Shown one piece after another: positions 18,726 to 25,722 of a DNA stretch of 64,000 nucleotides. The notes beneath the pieces were generated by a model that was not told where the DNA came from, searched no databases, and saw only the letters and a list, made by a program, of their open reading frames with translations. Origin of the DNA: Acidiluteibacter sp963716125 (GTDB taxonomy: Bacteria; Bacteroidota; Bacteroidia; Flavobacteriales_E; Vicingaceae); the NCBI GenBank assembly GCA_963716125.1, contig OY970294.1:744001-808000 (forward strand). The letters are read 5' to 3'. Made by a program: the position numbers and the translations under genes. Position 1 is the first letter of the stretch; the number at the start of each line of letters is the position of its first letter.

Positions 18726-19148
18726 ATGAAAATAATAATTTTCTGTTTATCAATTCTACCATTATTTTATGGTTGTCAGGACTTGGCACTTAAAGAAAAA
18801 ATCATAGATAATTATTATCTCACAGCGACTGATGTTGGTGAAGATTGTAATTTATCTTACAAAGAACCTGATGAAACCATATATGGTACTGTCGTTGGAG
18901 CCACGGTCTTTGCAGTTGGTTACAATGATAGCTATATGATTGTAAAACAACACCCACGAAGTTTTCCAAGCCCACCAGATAAGGGCATTACTAACTATTA
19001 CATTTTGCCTCTAAAAAACGGAATGGATTGGAGAACTAAGAATGGATTAATAGGTCCATTGACTGCGTCAGAATTTAAAATGAAGCGGAAGGAATTGGAC
19101 ATACCGGATAATTTAACTTTTACTAAAGTGTTGAAAGATTTGGAATAA
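18726..19148 (+). CDS. DUF3997-like lipoprotein, possible orphan immunity protein
   Basis: 140 residues from the ATG at 18726, chosen because it begins a clean lipoprotein signal (MKIIIFCLSILPLFYGC, Cys17); the frame is open further upstream to 18645 but that part overlaps the inverted repeat. The C-terminal half (YMIVKQHPRS ... YYILPLKNG ... GPLTASEFKMKRKELDIP) has the pattern I recall for DUF3997. It sits at the edge of the Rhs-tip island, where small lipoproteins follow toxin tips, so it could be an immunity gene that has lost its toxin. Function is inference. Confidence 0.6.
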   Translation: MKIIIFCLSILPLFYGCQDLALKEKIIDNYYLTATDVGEDCNLSYKEPDETIYGTVVGATVFAVGYNDSYMIVKQHPRSFPSPPDKGITNYYILPLKNGMDWRTKNGLIGPLTASEFKMKRKELDIPDNLTFTKVLKDLE

Positions 19149-19182
19149 AGCGGTGGGGTTGTCCATAAGGTTGCTTTTTATG

Positions 19183-19221
19183 AAATAAATATTTCATTAA
19201 TAATTAATGAAATATTTATTT
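19183..19221. repeat. 39 bp perfect A/T palindrome
   Basis: Two 19 bp arms (19183-19201 and 19203-19221) are exact complements around a single A. It lies 34 bp after the DUF3997-like gene and before Rhs tip 1. The rest of 19149-19424 shows no recognisable feature. It may be a terminator, a protein-binding site or an island junction. Confidence 0.7.
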
Positions 19222-19424
19222 ATAGAATTGATTGACTCTATAGATAAATTGAGAATATCTTTAAGGTGCTCTAAAATGGCATCAATTTTATAGTAGCGTT
19301 CATTGTTTTACTTAAAATTTACTATGCAGTCAATAAGTAAAGGATTAAAAGTAAATTTTATTGTAGCTTGGTCAGCGAATCCTTACTTTTCAATTTCCAA
19401 AATGTGTTAAATTGATAATTCAAA

Positions 19425-20399
19425 ATGGGAGCGTTAAAATTAACATACAAGGCTAATTTTCTGGAGTCAAAATCTGATCACCGTGCTTATCAGCAGACAG
19501 GTTTGAGGGTGGTGTATAAAGAAATTGGAACTGAAAATCATAACTTTAGGGTGTTATGCAACAACCCCTTTAGCTTTATTGACCCAGATGGGGGGTTTAG
19601 CTCTGAATCTTGTGCTGAATGCCCGAATGGACACAAAGATGATGGAATAGACCCAGGCTATCGAGAAGTCAAGGGAGGTTTAAGTGCAGCATTTGATAAT
19701 TACTCTTCTTTTAGAAGTGATCATATTGCTTTTGAGTATGCTTCAATTAGCAATTATGAAGTTAGGAATAATGTGAAATTAGATTTTAATTCATTGACAG
19801 GTGAATACGAAATTTCAAAATTGAAATCTACAACTATTTGGGATTGGACTACTAAAAAATTAGATAGTGATGGGTTTATGGCAGAATCTACTGCAACTGA
19901 ACGTGAAATTTATTTTTATCAACCTACTGGAACTGCGGCAAAGAGTGATGATATTTTTAGGCAAGGTGGGGGGGCTAGTGGAATTGGGTTTACAACAGCA
20001 TCTAATATAGTAGGTGGATTCAGTTTAGGAACACTTACTCTAGAGAAAGTTCTTAACTATGGAGCTAATTACTCAGATAATACACCAATAAGTATAAGAC
20101 AGGCTGCAAAGGAAGTAGCTGCGGGGAAATATTTTAGGAATGTATCTAGAAATTTAGGTCGAATTGGCACTGGTCTTGCTGTTCTTGGAGCAGGTGCAAC
20201 TGTTTTAGACGGTTTAACTAATCAGAATGGTTGGCAGAATCATCATACAGCTGATTTAGCTATTCAAGGAGCAATTTACGGAACAGCTTTAGCTTTTCCA
20301 GTTGTTGGATGGATTGCAGGTGCTGTTTATTTTGCTGCAGATCTAACCACACAATATTATACCGGTAAATCTATTACACAAAACTTATTCAATCCTTGA
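19425..20399 (+). CDS. Orphan Rhs C-terminal toxin tip 1
   Basis: 324 residues. Residues ~36-57 are the end of an Rhs core (TENHNFRVLCNNPFSFIDPDGG); nearly all of the core is missing, and the first 35 residues are not recognised. What follows is a variable tip: a beta-rich middle (LDFNSLTGEYEISKLKS) and a glycine-rich hydrophobic C-terminus (GTGLAVLGAGATVLDGL; AIYGTALAFPVVGWIAGAVYFAADL). No enzyme motif was found, and the hydrophobic end suggests membrane insertion. A small membrane protein begins 5 bp after the stop. It may be silent until recombined onto a full Rhs protein. Confidence 0.65.
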   Translation: MGALKLTYKANFLESKSDHRAYQQTGLRVVYKEIGTENHNFRVLCNNPFSFIDPDGGFSSESCAECPNGHKDDGIDPGYREVKGGLSAAFDNYSSFRSDHIAFEYASISNYEVRNNVKLDFNSLTGEYEISKLKSTTIWDWTTKKLDSDGFMAESTATEREIYFYQPTGTAAKSDDIFRQGGGASGIGFTTASNIVGGFSLGTLTLEKVLNYGANYSDNTPISIRQAAKEVAAGKYFRNVSRNLGRIGTGLAVLGAGATVLDGLTNQNGWQNHHTADLAIQGAIYGTALAFPVVGWIAGAVYFAADLTTQYYTGKSITQNLFNP

Positions 20400-20404
20400 T
20401 AAAT

Positions 20405-20779
20405 ATGTACAAATTATTTTTTTACTATATGTATAGGTTAATTGAGAAAAGGAATTCTGATGCTAAATTTGCTGCGTCTACATTTGTTTCTTTATCTCAA
20501 TTTTTACACGTTTTTGTTGTGATTGCGATTATCAAAAAAATATTGAATCTTAATTTAACAAGTTTTAGGTTTGATAATACTTATTTGATTAATAAGCTTT
20601 ATGTAATGCCTTTATTATTAGTTTGGGTTATCGTAGTTTATATTTTTTTTAATAAGAGATTTGAAATGATAAAAGCTTTTTATTCCAATCAGAAAGTGAT
20701 TACAACGAAAAATACCATTATTGTTTTATTATTATTAATAATCCCATTGATTCTAGGAATATTATTACTTAAGAAATAA
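20405..20779 (+). CDS. Small membrane protein, probable immunity to tip 1
   Basis: 124 residues from the ATG at 20405, five bases after the tip 1 stop (a TTG at 20396 would overlap that stop). Three hydrophobic segments are visible: around 30-48 (LSQFLHVFVVIAIIKKIL), 69-88 (YVMPLLLVWVIVVYIFF) and the C-terminal VLLLLIIPLILGILLL. It resembles no family I know. Its position and topology fit immunity to a membrane-acting toxin, as with colicin immunity proteins; that is inference. Confidence 0.55.
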   Translation: MYKLFFYYMYRLIEKRNSDAKFAASTFVSLSQFLHVFVVIAIIKKILNLNLTSFRFDNTYLINKLYVMPLLLVWVIVVYIFFNKRFEMIKAFYSNQKVITTKNTIIVLLLLIIPLILGILLLKK

Positions 20780-21036
20780 TTTAATTACATTTTATAAGGG
20801 AGAGTAATTTTTTAGCAATGGAGAATGAAGATTGGGAGCAGAAGGTAATGTCCCAAAGATGGTCTTTCTGAATTCAAGAACATAAGTAATTTAAAAAGAA
20901 TTTTTAGAAAATGAAATTTAGATTATTATTTAATTTAAAATGAGAGCCTTCAAAAGCTCTCAAATCAAGTCAAAATAATAGTCGTGTTTCAATTGTCGCT
21001 TAAAACGGGTTGAATGGCTTGTCAATAAAAGGGTAG
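20780..21036. other. Gene-free spacer between immunity 1 and Rhs tip 2
   Basis: From 20922 this is the left part of the ~470 bp duplicated block. A perfect 7 bp hairpin TGAGAGC/GCTCTCA lies at 20941-20962. GGTAATGTCCCAAAG (20844-20858) resembles the sequence right after the empty junction at 22651. No gene is evident. Confidence 0.6.
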
Positions 21037-21390
21037 AGGTCTTTTTTTGTTGTAGAGATAGAATACCATTTAAAAGACCATTTGGGAAACATACAAGCCA
21101 CCATACAAGGAGAAAAAAATGGAGAATCGGAGATAAGTTTGCTGAGTATGCAAGATTATTATCCGTTTGGCTCACCTATGCCCGGCAGGAGCATAGCCAA
21201 TACAGCTGCTTATCAACAAGGCTACCAAGGGCAACAATTAGACCCTGAAACAGGATTTAATGCTTTTGAATTACGGCTGTATGATAGTAGACTAGGAAGT
21301 TGGTTATCTCCAGACCCTTATAGGCAGCACCTCAGCCCTTATATGGCCATGAGCAACAACCCCTTCTCTTTTATTGACCCTGATGGGGGA
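20922..21390. repeat. Rhs-core direct repeat, copy A
   Basis: About 470 bp recurring at 22732-23200 with a constant offset of 1810 and no indels. The first ~230 bp look identical; I count roughly 15 mismatches overall, mostly silent. It encodes the last part of an Rhs core, from the EYHLKDHLGN motif to FIDPDGG, plus ~110 bp of upstream non-coding sequence. Confidence 0.9.
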
Positions 21391-22140
21391 AAAGATAATG
21401 GTGAAGGAGGTGGTGATCCTGATGAGAATGGTGGATGGATGACGATTAATGGAAAGCAAGTTTTTGTGTTGTTAGGTGAAGTAAATATTACTGCCAAAAA
21501 AGAATCTTATGATTTAAGTACTTTTCCTAACCCTAATGAATATAGATTTTATAAAGATTACAAAGCTGCTGCTGACAATCCGCAAATTTATAGTGACGAA
21601 CAGTTAAAAATTTTAAATGATCGGCTAGCAAGAGAGAGTTATAATGTAAAAAGAGAGAATTATGGGATGGGTTTTAAAGGAAGTGGGAATACCTTAAGTC
21701 GAAATGAGTCAATTGGACTTATTTCTGGTACCGTTCCATTAGGTGCAATAGAATCAGGTGTTATATATGCAAATCGTTCTGCTGAAATTGGAATGTCTGG
21801 TAGAATATTAAAGGGTACTGTCAGTGTGCTTGGACACTCATTAAATGCTTTAAGCCTTACGGCTTCTGGATATGATGCAGCGAAAAATTGGGGTACAGAT
21901 CAAGCAAGTTATTATAATGCTAGAGCTATTGGGAATGGTATTATTGTGGGTCTAAATGCTTTCAATTTACTAGTTCCAGGTCTAGGAACTGGGTTGTCTA
22001 TTGGAGTAGGTTTTATGGATGCTTATGGTGTATTTGACCCAATTTATCATTTTAATTATAATTCTCTAAAACCTACGGGTGTAAATAATTATAATCCTCA
22101 ATATAATAAATTGTTAAATCCTTGGGAATCTAAATTCTAG
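21037..22140 (+). CDS. Orphan Rhs core end with toxin tip 2
   Basis: The frame is open from 21037 after a TAG at 21034. No ATG precedes the core motif; a TTG at 21082 inside DHLGN would give 352 residues. Core motifs: EYHLKDHLGNIQATI, DYYPFGSPMPGR, YGYQGQ-type QGYQGQQLDPETGFNAFELRLYD, GSWLSPDPYRQ, SNNPFSFIDPDGG. The tip has a segment shared with tip 4 (21502-21664) and then a glycine-rich hydrophobic end (GNGIIVGLNAFNLLVPGLG) resembling tip 1. Without a proper start it is probably a donor cassette rather than an expressed gene. A small membrane protein follows by 6 bp. Confidence 0.7.
   Translation, partial: RSFFVVEIEYHLKDHLGNIQATIQGEKNGESEISLLSMQDYYPFGSPMPGRSIANTAAYQQGYQGQQLDPETGFNAFELRLYDSRLGSWLSPDPYRQHLSPYMAMSNNPFSFIDPDGGKDNGEGGGDPDENGGWMTINGKQVFVLLGEVNITAKKESYDLSTFPNPNEYRFYKDYKAAADNPQIYSDEQLKILNDRLARESYNVKRENYGMGFKGSGNTLSRNESIGLISGTVPLGAIESGVIYANRSAEIGMSGRILKGTVSVLGHSLNALSLTASGYDAAKNWGTDQASYYNARAIGNGIIVGLNAFNLLVPGLGTGLSIGVGFMDAYGVFDPIYHFNYNSLKPTGVNNYNPQYNKLLNPWESKF
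21502..21664. repeat. Segment shared by tips 2 and 4, copy in tip 2
   Basis: Matches 24630-24792 with only about six differences by eye. It encodes YDLSTFPNPNEYRFYKDYKA ... ARESYNVKRE. Sequence diverges completely on both sides, so this is a mobile or recombining pre-toxin segment. Confidence 0.85.
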
Positions 22141-22146
22141 TATATT

Positions 22147-22542
22147 ATGAGATTAAATTTTTATGACATTGTGTTTCATGCTACATACAGCTTAATGAGT
22201 AAGCAGACAAAAAATGATTTGCAGTACAATCAGATTATGGGAGTTATTTTAGGAGTTATGTTATTTTGTGTATCTCTGAATTTTCTATTATTAGATATGT
22301 TTATTCTATTTGCAGCAAGTAGTACTAACCCTGAAATTAATACAATATATGGGATAGGAATATATTTTTTTCTTTTGATAATTAATTATTTTTATTTTCT
22401 TTTGGATAAACGATACTTGAAAATTGATAATTTATTTAAGTTGTTGCCAAGAGAGAAACAAATTTTATACAAATGGGTTTCTTGGTTGTTTATGATTGGA
22501 ACTTTCTTTGCGATTTTTGTTATACTGAGTTTTAAATATTAA
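22147..22542 (+). CDS. Small membrane protein, probable immunity to tip 2
   Basis: 131 residues, ATG 6 bp after the tip 2 stop. Three hydrophobic stretches: near 29-55 (VILGVMLFCVSLNFLLLDMFILFAA), 65-84 (IYGIGIYFFLLIINYFYFLL) and the C-terminus (WLFMIGTFFAIFVILSFKY). No family recognised. The last 16 codons and the following spacer recur in broken form at 24401-24502, so the module end has been copied. Immunity is inferred from position and topology. Confidence 0.55.
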   Translation: MRLNFYDIVFHATYSLMSKQTKNDLQYNQIMGVILGVMLFCVSLNFLLLDMFILFAASSTNPEINTIYGIGIYFFLLIINYFYFLLDKRYLKIDNLFKLLPREKQILYKWVSWLFMIGTFFAIFVILSFKY

Positions 22543-22576
22543 AAATAATTCTATTTATATTTTAGATGAATTTTAA

Positions 22577-22651
22577 AATTATTTGACTGAAGATTATACT
22601 TTTAGAGTGTTAAGCGCTAACCCCTTTAGCTTTATTGACCCTGATGGGTAG
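22577..22651 (+). pseudogene. Empty Rhs core junction (tip lost)
   Basis: A short open frame reads TEDYTFRVLSANPFSFIDPDG and meets TAG (22649-22651) straight after the DPDG boundary where toxin tips begin. It has the same layout as the junctions of tip 1 (19540-19593) and tip 4 (24489-24560). The simplest reading is a core end whose tip was removed. Confidence 0.65.
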
Positions 22652-22846
22652 TGTCCCAAAGGTAGCTTTTGATATTTTAAAAGATTAGATGTCTTAAAAA
22701 GAGTTCTTTGAAAAATTATAGTTGGGTGTAGATTATTATTTAATTTTGAATGAGAGCCTTCAAAAGCTCTCAAATCAAGTCAAAATAATAGTCGTGTTTC
22801 AATTGTCGCTTAAAACGGGTTGAATGGCTTGTCAATAAAAGGGTAG
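22652..22846. other. Gene-free spacer before Rhs tip 3
   Basis: The part from 22732 belongs to duplicated block B and includes the hairpin TGAGAGC/GCTCTCA at 22751-22772. The rest (22652-22731) is degenerate sequence loosely resembling 20850-20921. No gene is evident. Confidence 0.6.
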
Positions 22847-23200
22847 AGGTCTTTTTTTGTTGTAGAGATAGAATACCATTTAAAAGACCATTTGGGAAAC
22901 ATACAAGCCACCATACAAGGAGAAAAAAATGGAGAATCGGAGATAAGTTTGCTGAGTATGCAAGATTATTACCCCTTTGGCTCACCTATGCCTGGCAGGA
23001 GTATAGCCAATACAGCTGCTTATCAACAAGGCTACCAAGGGCAACAATTAGACCCTGAAACAGGGTTTAATGCTTTTGAATTACGGCTGTATGATAGTAG
23101 GTTAGGAGGTTGGTTATCTCCAGACCCTTACAGGCAGCACCTCAGCCCATATATGGCGATGAGCAACAACCCCTTTAGCTTTATTGACCCTGATGGGGGG
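22732..23200. repeat. Rhs-core direct repeat, copy B
   Basis: Second copy of the block at 20922-21390. Within the coding part the only amino-acid change noticed is Gly for Ser in RLGGWLSPD. After FIDPDGG the two copies diverge at once, which is the tip boundary. Confidence 0.9.
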
Positions 23201-23977
23201 TATGATGAAGATGGAAATCCACCACCAACTTATGATGATATTGCGAATACTTGTCCAACATGTACTGTAAATGAAATTTTTGAAATGTATCAGAGTGCAA
23301 GACAATATGGATTTGTTAATCCTGAGCTTTTGCAACAAATAAGTACTAGCTACAAAAAAACGGGAGAACATGAAGAAAGAGTATATTCTGAGAATAATTC
23401 TTCGGTGTATATTTTTACCGTTCATGAATATTCTTCTTTTAGCAATATGAAGATAAATAATGTAACTACGGATAATTTAGATCAAGAGGGTCAAGGCGGA
23501 GATGGAACTTTTTGGAGTTCTACTACGAATGTTCTTAGTTTTTTACTTGGAGTAGGACCATCTATAAAATTTTATGGACCTGATTCAGATGAATCAAAAG
23601 CAATGAATTATTCCCCAGGAGTGGATCAAGCTGTGGCACTTTATTATAAAAAAGGAAAAGAAGTAAAAGGTATTTATGAATTTAGTCCTAACTGGGAAAA
23701 CGGAAAATTAGTAAATCTTGATGTAAATTGGACAAGGCATAAGGCTGCTAATTCACCTGTAAGATTCGTTACAGGAGGATATACTTACTGGGTATCAGGA
23801 GCTACGGACGGTTCTTTAAATATTATGATTGGTAATCAAATGAGTGCTAATTCATTGTTATTTCACATGGGGAACTATTTCGGAGTTAATATTAATTATC
23901 CAAGAATTCCTTCAGGGATGCCACAACCATTGTCGAATACTTATCAATTTTTCTTAATCAATAGACCCGGCAAATAA
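22847..23977 (+). CDS. Orphan Rhs core end with toxin tip 3
   Basis: Same core arrangement as tip 2: open from 22847, TTG at 22892 within DHLGN giving 361 residues, and no ATG before the core. After FIDPDGG (ending 23200) the tip is unlike the others: mostly soluble, with DIANTCPTCTVNEIFEMYQ, a hydrophobic WSSTTNVLSFLLGVGPSIKFYG, and a Trp/Tyr-rich C-terminal domain (FSPNWENGKLVNLDVNW, FVTGGYTYWVSG). No catalytic motif recognised. The partner 7 bp downstream is a lipoprotein rather than a polytopic protein, pointing to a periplasmic or outer-membrane target. Confidence 0.7.
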   Translation, partial: RSFFVVEIEYHLKDHLGNIQATIQGEKNGESEISLLSMQDYYPFGSPMPGRSIANTAAYQQGYQGQQLDPETGFNAFELRLYDSRLGGWLSPDPYRQHLSPYMAMSNNPFSFIDPDGGYDEDGNPPPTYDDIANTCPTCTVNEIFEMYQSARQYGFVNPELLQQISTSYKKTGEHEERVYSENNSSVYIFTVHEYSSFSNMKINNVTTDNLDQEGQGGDGTFWSSTTNVLSFLLGVGPSIKFYGPDSDESKAMNYSPGVDQAVALYYKKGKEVKGIYEFSPNWENGKLVNLDVNWTRHKAANSPVRFVTGGYTYWVSGATDGSLNIMIGNQMSANSLLFHMGNYFGVNINYPRIPSGMPQPLSNTYQFFLINRPGK

Positions 23978-23984
23978 AATAATT

Positions 23985-24389
23985 ATGATATTAAGAAATT
24001 TAGCCATACTGTTAATTATAATAATAACGAGTTGTTCTGTCAAAGAAGATTATGTTGATGGAGATAGAATTCAAGGTCTATACAGAAGAGACTATTATGA
24101 TAAAATAGAATATATATGCATAAAGAATGATTTAACATATGAATATTTTACAGAAGATTCTATAGTGAATAAAGGGACTTGGGATTATACTTGGAGTAAT
24201 GGAGTATCAATGATTGGACTGAATGATTTCAATTATAATATGGTTCTAAAGAAAAATTCAAACTACTCAAGTTATACAATGCCAATTAAATATTCACATA
24301 TGAAAAATGCTGTTTTACTAAGAATGAATCCAGATGACTATTTTATGGATTTTGTTCGTATTGATAGTACTTCTTGCAATATAAAATAA
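23985..24389 (+). CDS. Lipoprotein, probable immunity to tip 3
   Basis: 134 residues with a lipoprotein signal (AILLIIIITSCS, Cys17). The mature part is small, acidic and Tyr-rich (GLYRRDYYDKIEYICIKNDLTYEYF; NKGTWDYTW), a lipocalin-like pattern, but no family is recognised. Position 7 bp after tip 3 and its predicted periplasmic location make immunity the best guess. Confidence 0.55.
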   Translation: MILRNLAILLIIIITSCSVKEDYVDGDRIQGLYRRDYYDKIEYICIKNDLTYEYFTEDSIVNKGTWDYTWSNGVSMIGLNDFNYNMVLKKNSNYSSYTMPIKYSHMKNAVLLRMNPDDYFMDFVRIDSTSCNIK

Positions 24390-24400
24390 TAGAGTTACCT

Positions 24401-24450
24401 ATGATAGGTACTTTCTTTACTTTTTTGTAATACTGAGTTTTAAATATTAA
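24401..24450 (+). pseudogene. Broken 3' end of an immunity gene
   Basis: ATGATAGGTACTTTC onwards matches the end of the tip 2 immunity gene (22492-22542, MIGTFF ... ILSFKY) but a frameshift brings in a TAA at 24428-24430. The homology continues through the spacer to 24502, straight into the tip 4 junction. Confidence 0.55.
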
Positions 24451-24488
24451 AAAATAATACTATATTCAATACTATAGATGAATTTTAA

Positions 24489-25274
24489 AATTATTTAACT
24501 GAAAATCAAAATTTTAAGATATTATGCGATAATTTCTTTAGCTTTATTGACCCAGATGGTGAAAGAGATTCTACTATTATCTATGAATCTGGCTGTTGTC
24601 AAGGGTGCTTTGGTATTATGGAAAAGAAAGAATATTATGATTTAAGTACTTTTCCTAACCCTAATGAATATAGATTTTATAAAGATTACAAAGCTGCTGC
24701 TGACAATCCACAAATTTATAGTGACGAACAGCTAAAAATTTTAAATGAACGGCTAGCAAGAGAGAGTTATAATGTAAAAAGAGAGGATTATGAAAAAGAT
24801 AATAATGGTAATATTGATTGGAAAATGGTTAGAAAAGGTGCTGCTACAACAGCTAGCGGGCTTGTAACGACAGTATTGGGGGCATATGCAGTTTATAGTG
24901 GTGTTGGAGTATCTTTTGGTTTATCAGGAATATCATTAGGCATTCCTACAATTGGTTTTGGAGTTACAAAAATAATAGACGGATTTGATGGAGGGCAAAG
25001 AAGTGTTCCTGGTGGTCCTTTAGAAGCAACAGATTTAGGTTTTGGAGGTGATGGAAGTTATGGTCAAGTTGGAGATATATTTTCAGGAGGATTACCAAAG
25101 ACTACTATTCAAGGAATAATCATGGGATATGGAATTTATAATTCAAATATGTTTCAGAGTTTAAATAGTGACGCTTCAAAATTTTCAGGCTTTATTCCGC
25201 AACCTGTATTTGCACCTAGAGATAATACAAATGTGGTTATTCCTCCAATAATTTTACCAAAAAATTTACGTTAA
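24489..25274 (+). CDS. Orphan Rhs toxin tip 4 with short core junction
   Basis: The frame is open from 24489 (NYLTENQNFKILCDNFFSFIDPDGERDS), but the first ATG is at 24618, past the core end, giving 218 residues. After a Cys-rich ESGCCQGCFG comes the segment shared with tip 2 (24630-24792) and then a Gly-rich hydrophobic region (GLVTTVLGAYAVYSGVGVSFGLSGISLGIP). The junction is diverged (DNFFSF for NNPFSF), so it may be decaying. A membrane protein gene starts 2 bp after the stop. Probable membrane-acting toxin or silent cassette. Confidence 0.6.
   Translation, partial: NYLTENQNFKILCDNFFSFIDPDGERDSTIIYESGCCQGCFGIMEKKEYYDLSTFPNPNEYRFYKDYKAAADNPQIYSDEQLKILNERLARESYNVKREDYEKDNNGNIDWKMVRKGAATTASGLVTTVLGAYAVYSGVGVSFGLSGISLGIPTIGFGVTKIIDGFDGGQRSVPGGPLEATDLGFGGDGSYGQVGDIFSGGLPKTTIQGIIMGYGIYNSNMFQSLNSDASKFSGFIPQPVFAPRDNTNVVIPPIILPKNLR
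24630..24792. repeat. Segment shared by tips 2 and 4, copy in tip 4
   Basis: Partner of 21502-21664. It is the only part of tip 4 with clear homology to another tip in the window apart from the core junction. Confidence 0.85.
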
Positions 25275-25276
25275 TT

Positions 25277-25696
25277 ATGAAAGTATATAAATTCCAAAAT
25301 AAACAACAGGCTAAAGTGTATGCTATTTTTACAGTGATAGGTATGGCGCTTTCAATTATAATATTTTCATCTTTAGATATTTATATTGATGCAAGTATAG
25401 CCTCTCTATTAATTTCAATATTGGGAGTAATATCAATTACAGTTTCTATTAAGAATGCAAGTAAAGAATTTGAAGAAATAAAAATAGATGAAAATAATGT
25501 AAAACTCTATTTTATTAATAAATTGAAGAAACCTTTAGAAATTCAAAAGTCAGATTTGTATGTTGAAAATATTAAAGAGCAACTAGTGTATAAAAAATTA
25601 ACAACTTCGGAATTTATTGGTAGGGTTTATAAAAACAGATTAGAAGAGCCTGAGAAGTGGCATCAATTAATCGAATCTTTTAAATTGTTACATTGA
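25277..25696 (+). CDS. Small membrane protein, probable immunity to tip 4
   Basis: 139 residues, start 2 bp after the tip 4 stop. Two hydrophobic segments near 13-32 (YAIFTVIGMALSIIIFSSL) and 38-56 (SIASLLISILGVISITVSI) precede a cytoplasmic-type domain (FEEIKIDENNVKLYFINKLKK ... EEPEKWHQLIESFKLLH) resembling PH-like membrane protein tails. No named family. It ends the island; the next gene is convergent. Confidence 0.55.
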   Translation: MKVYKFQNKQQAKVYAIFTVIGMALSIIIFSSLDIYIDASIASLLISILGVISITVSIKNASKEFEEIKIDENNVKLYFINKLKKPLEIQKSDLYVENIKEQLVYKKLTTSEFIGRVYKNRLEEPEKWHQLIESFKLLH

Positions 25697-25722
25697 TTCA
25701 TTGTTACATTAATAATTTAAAA

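Noticed and set aside
20960..21175. 71-codon leftward frame, repeated almost identically at 22770-22985
   Set aside because: It is the complementary strand of the duplicated Rhs-core block; its conservation comes from the DNA duplication. It has no promoter, no family and runs opposite to the coding motifs.
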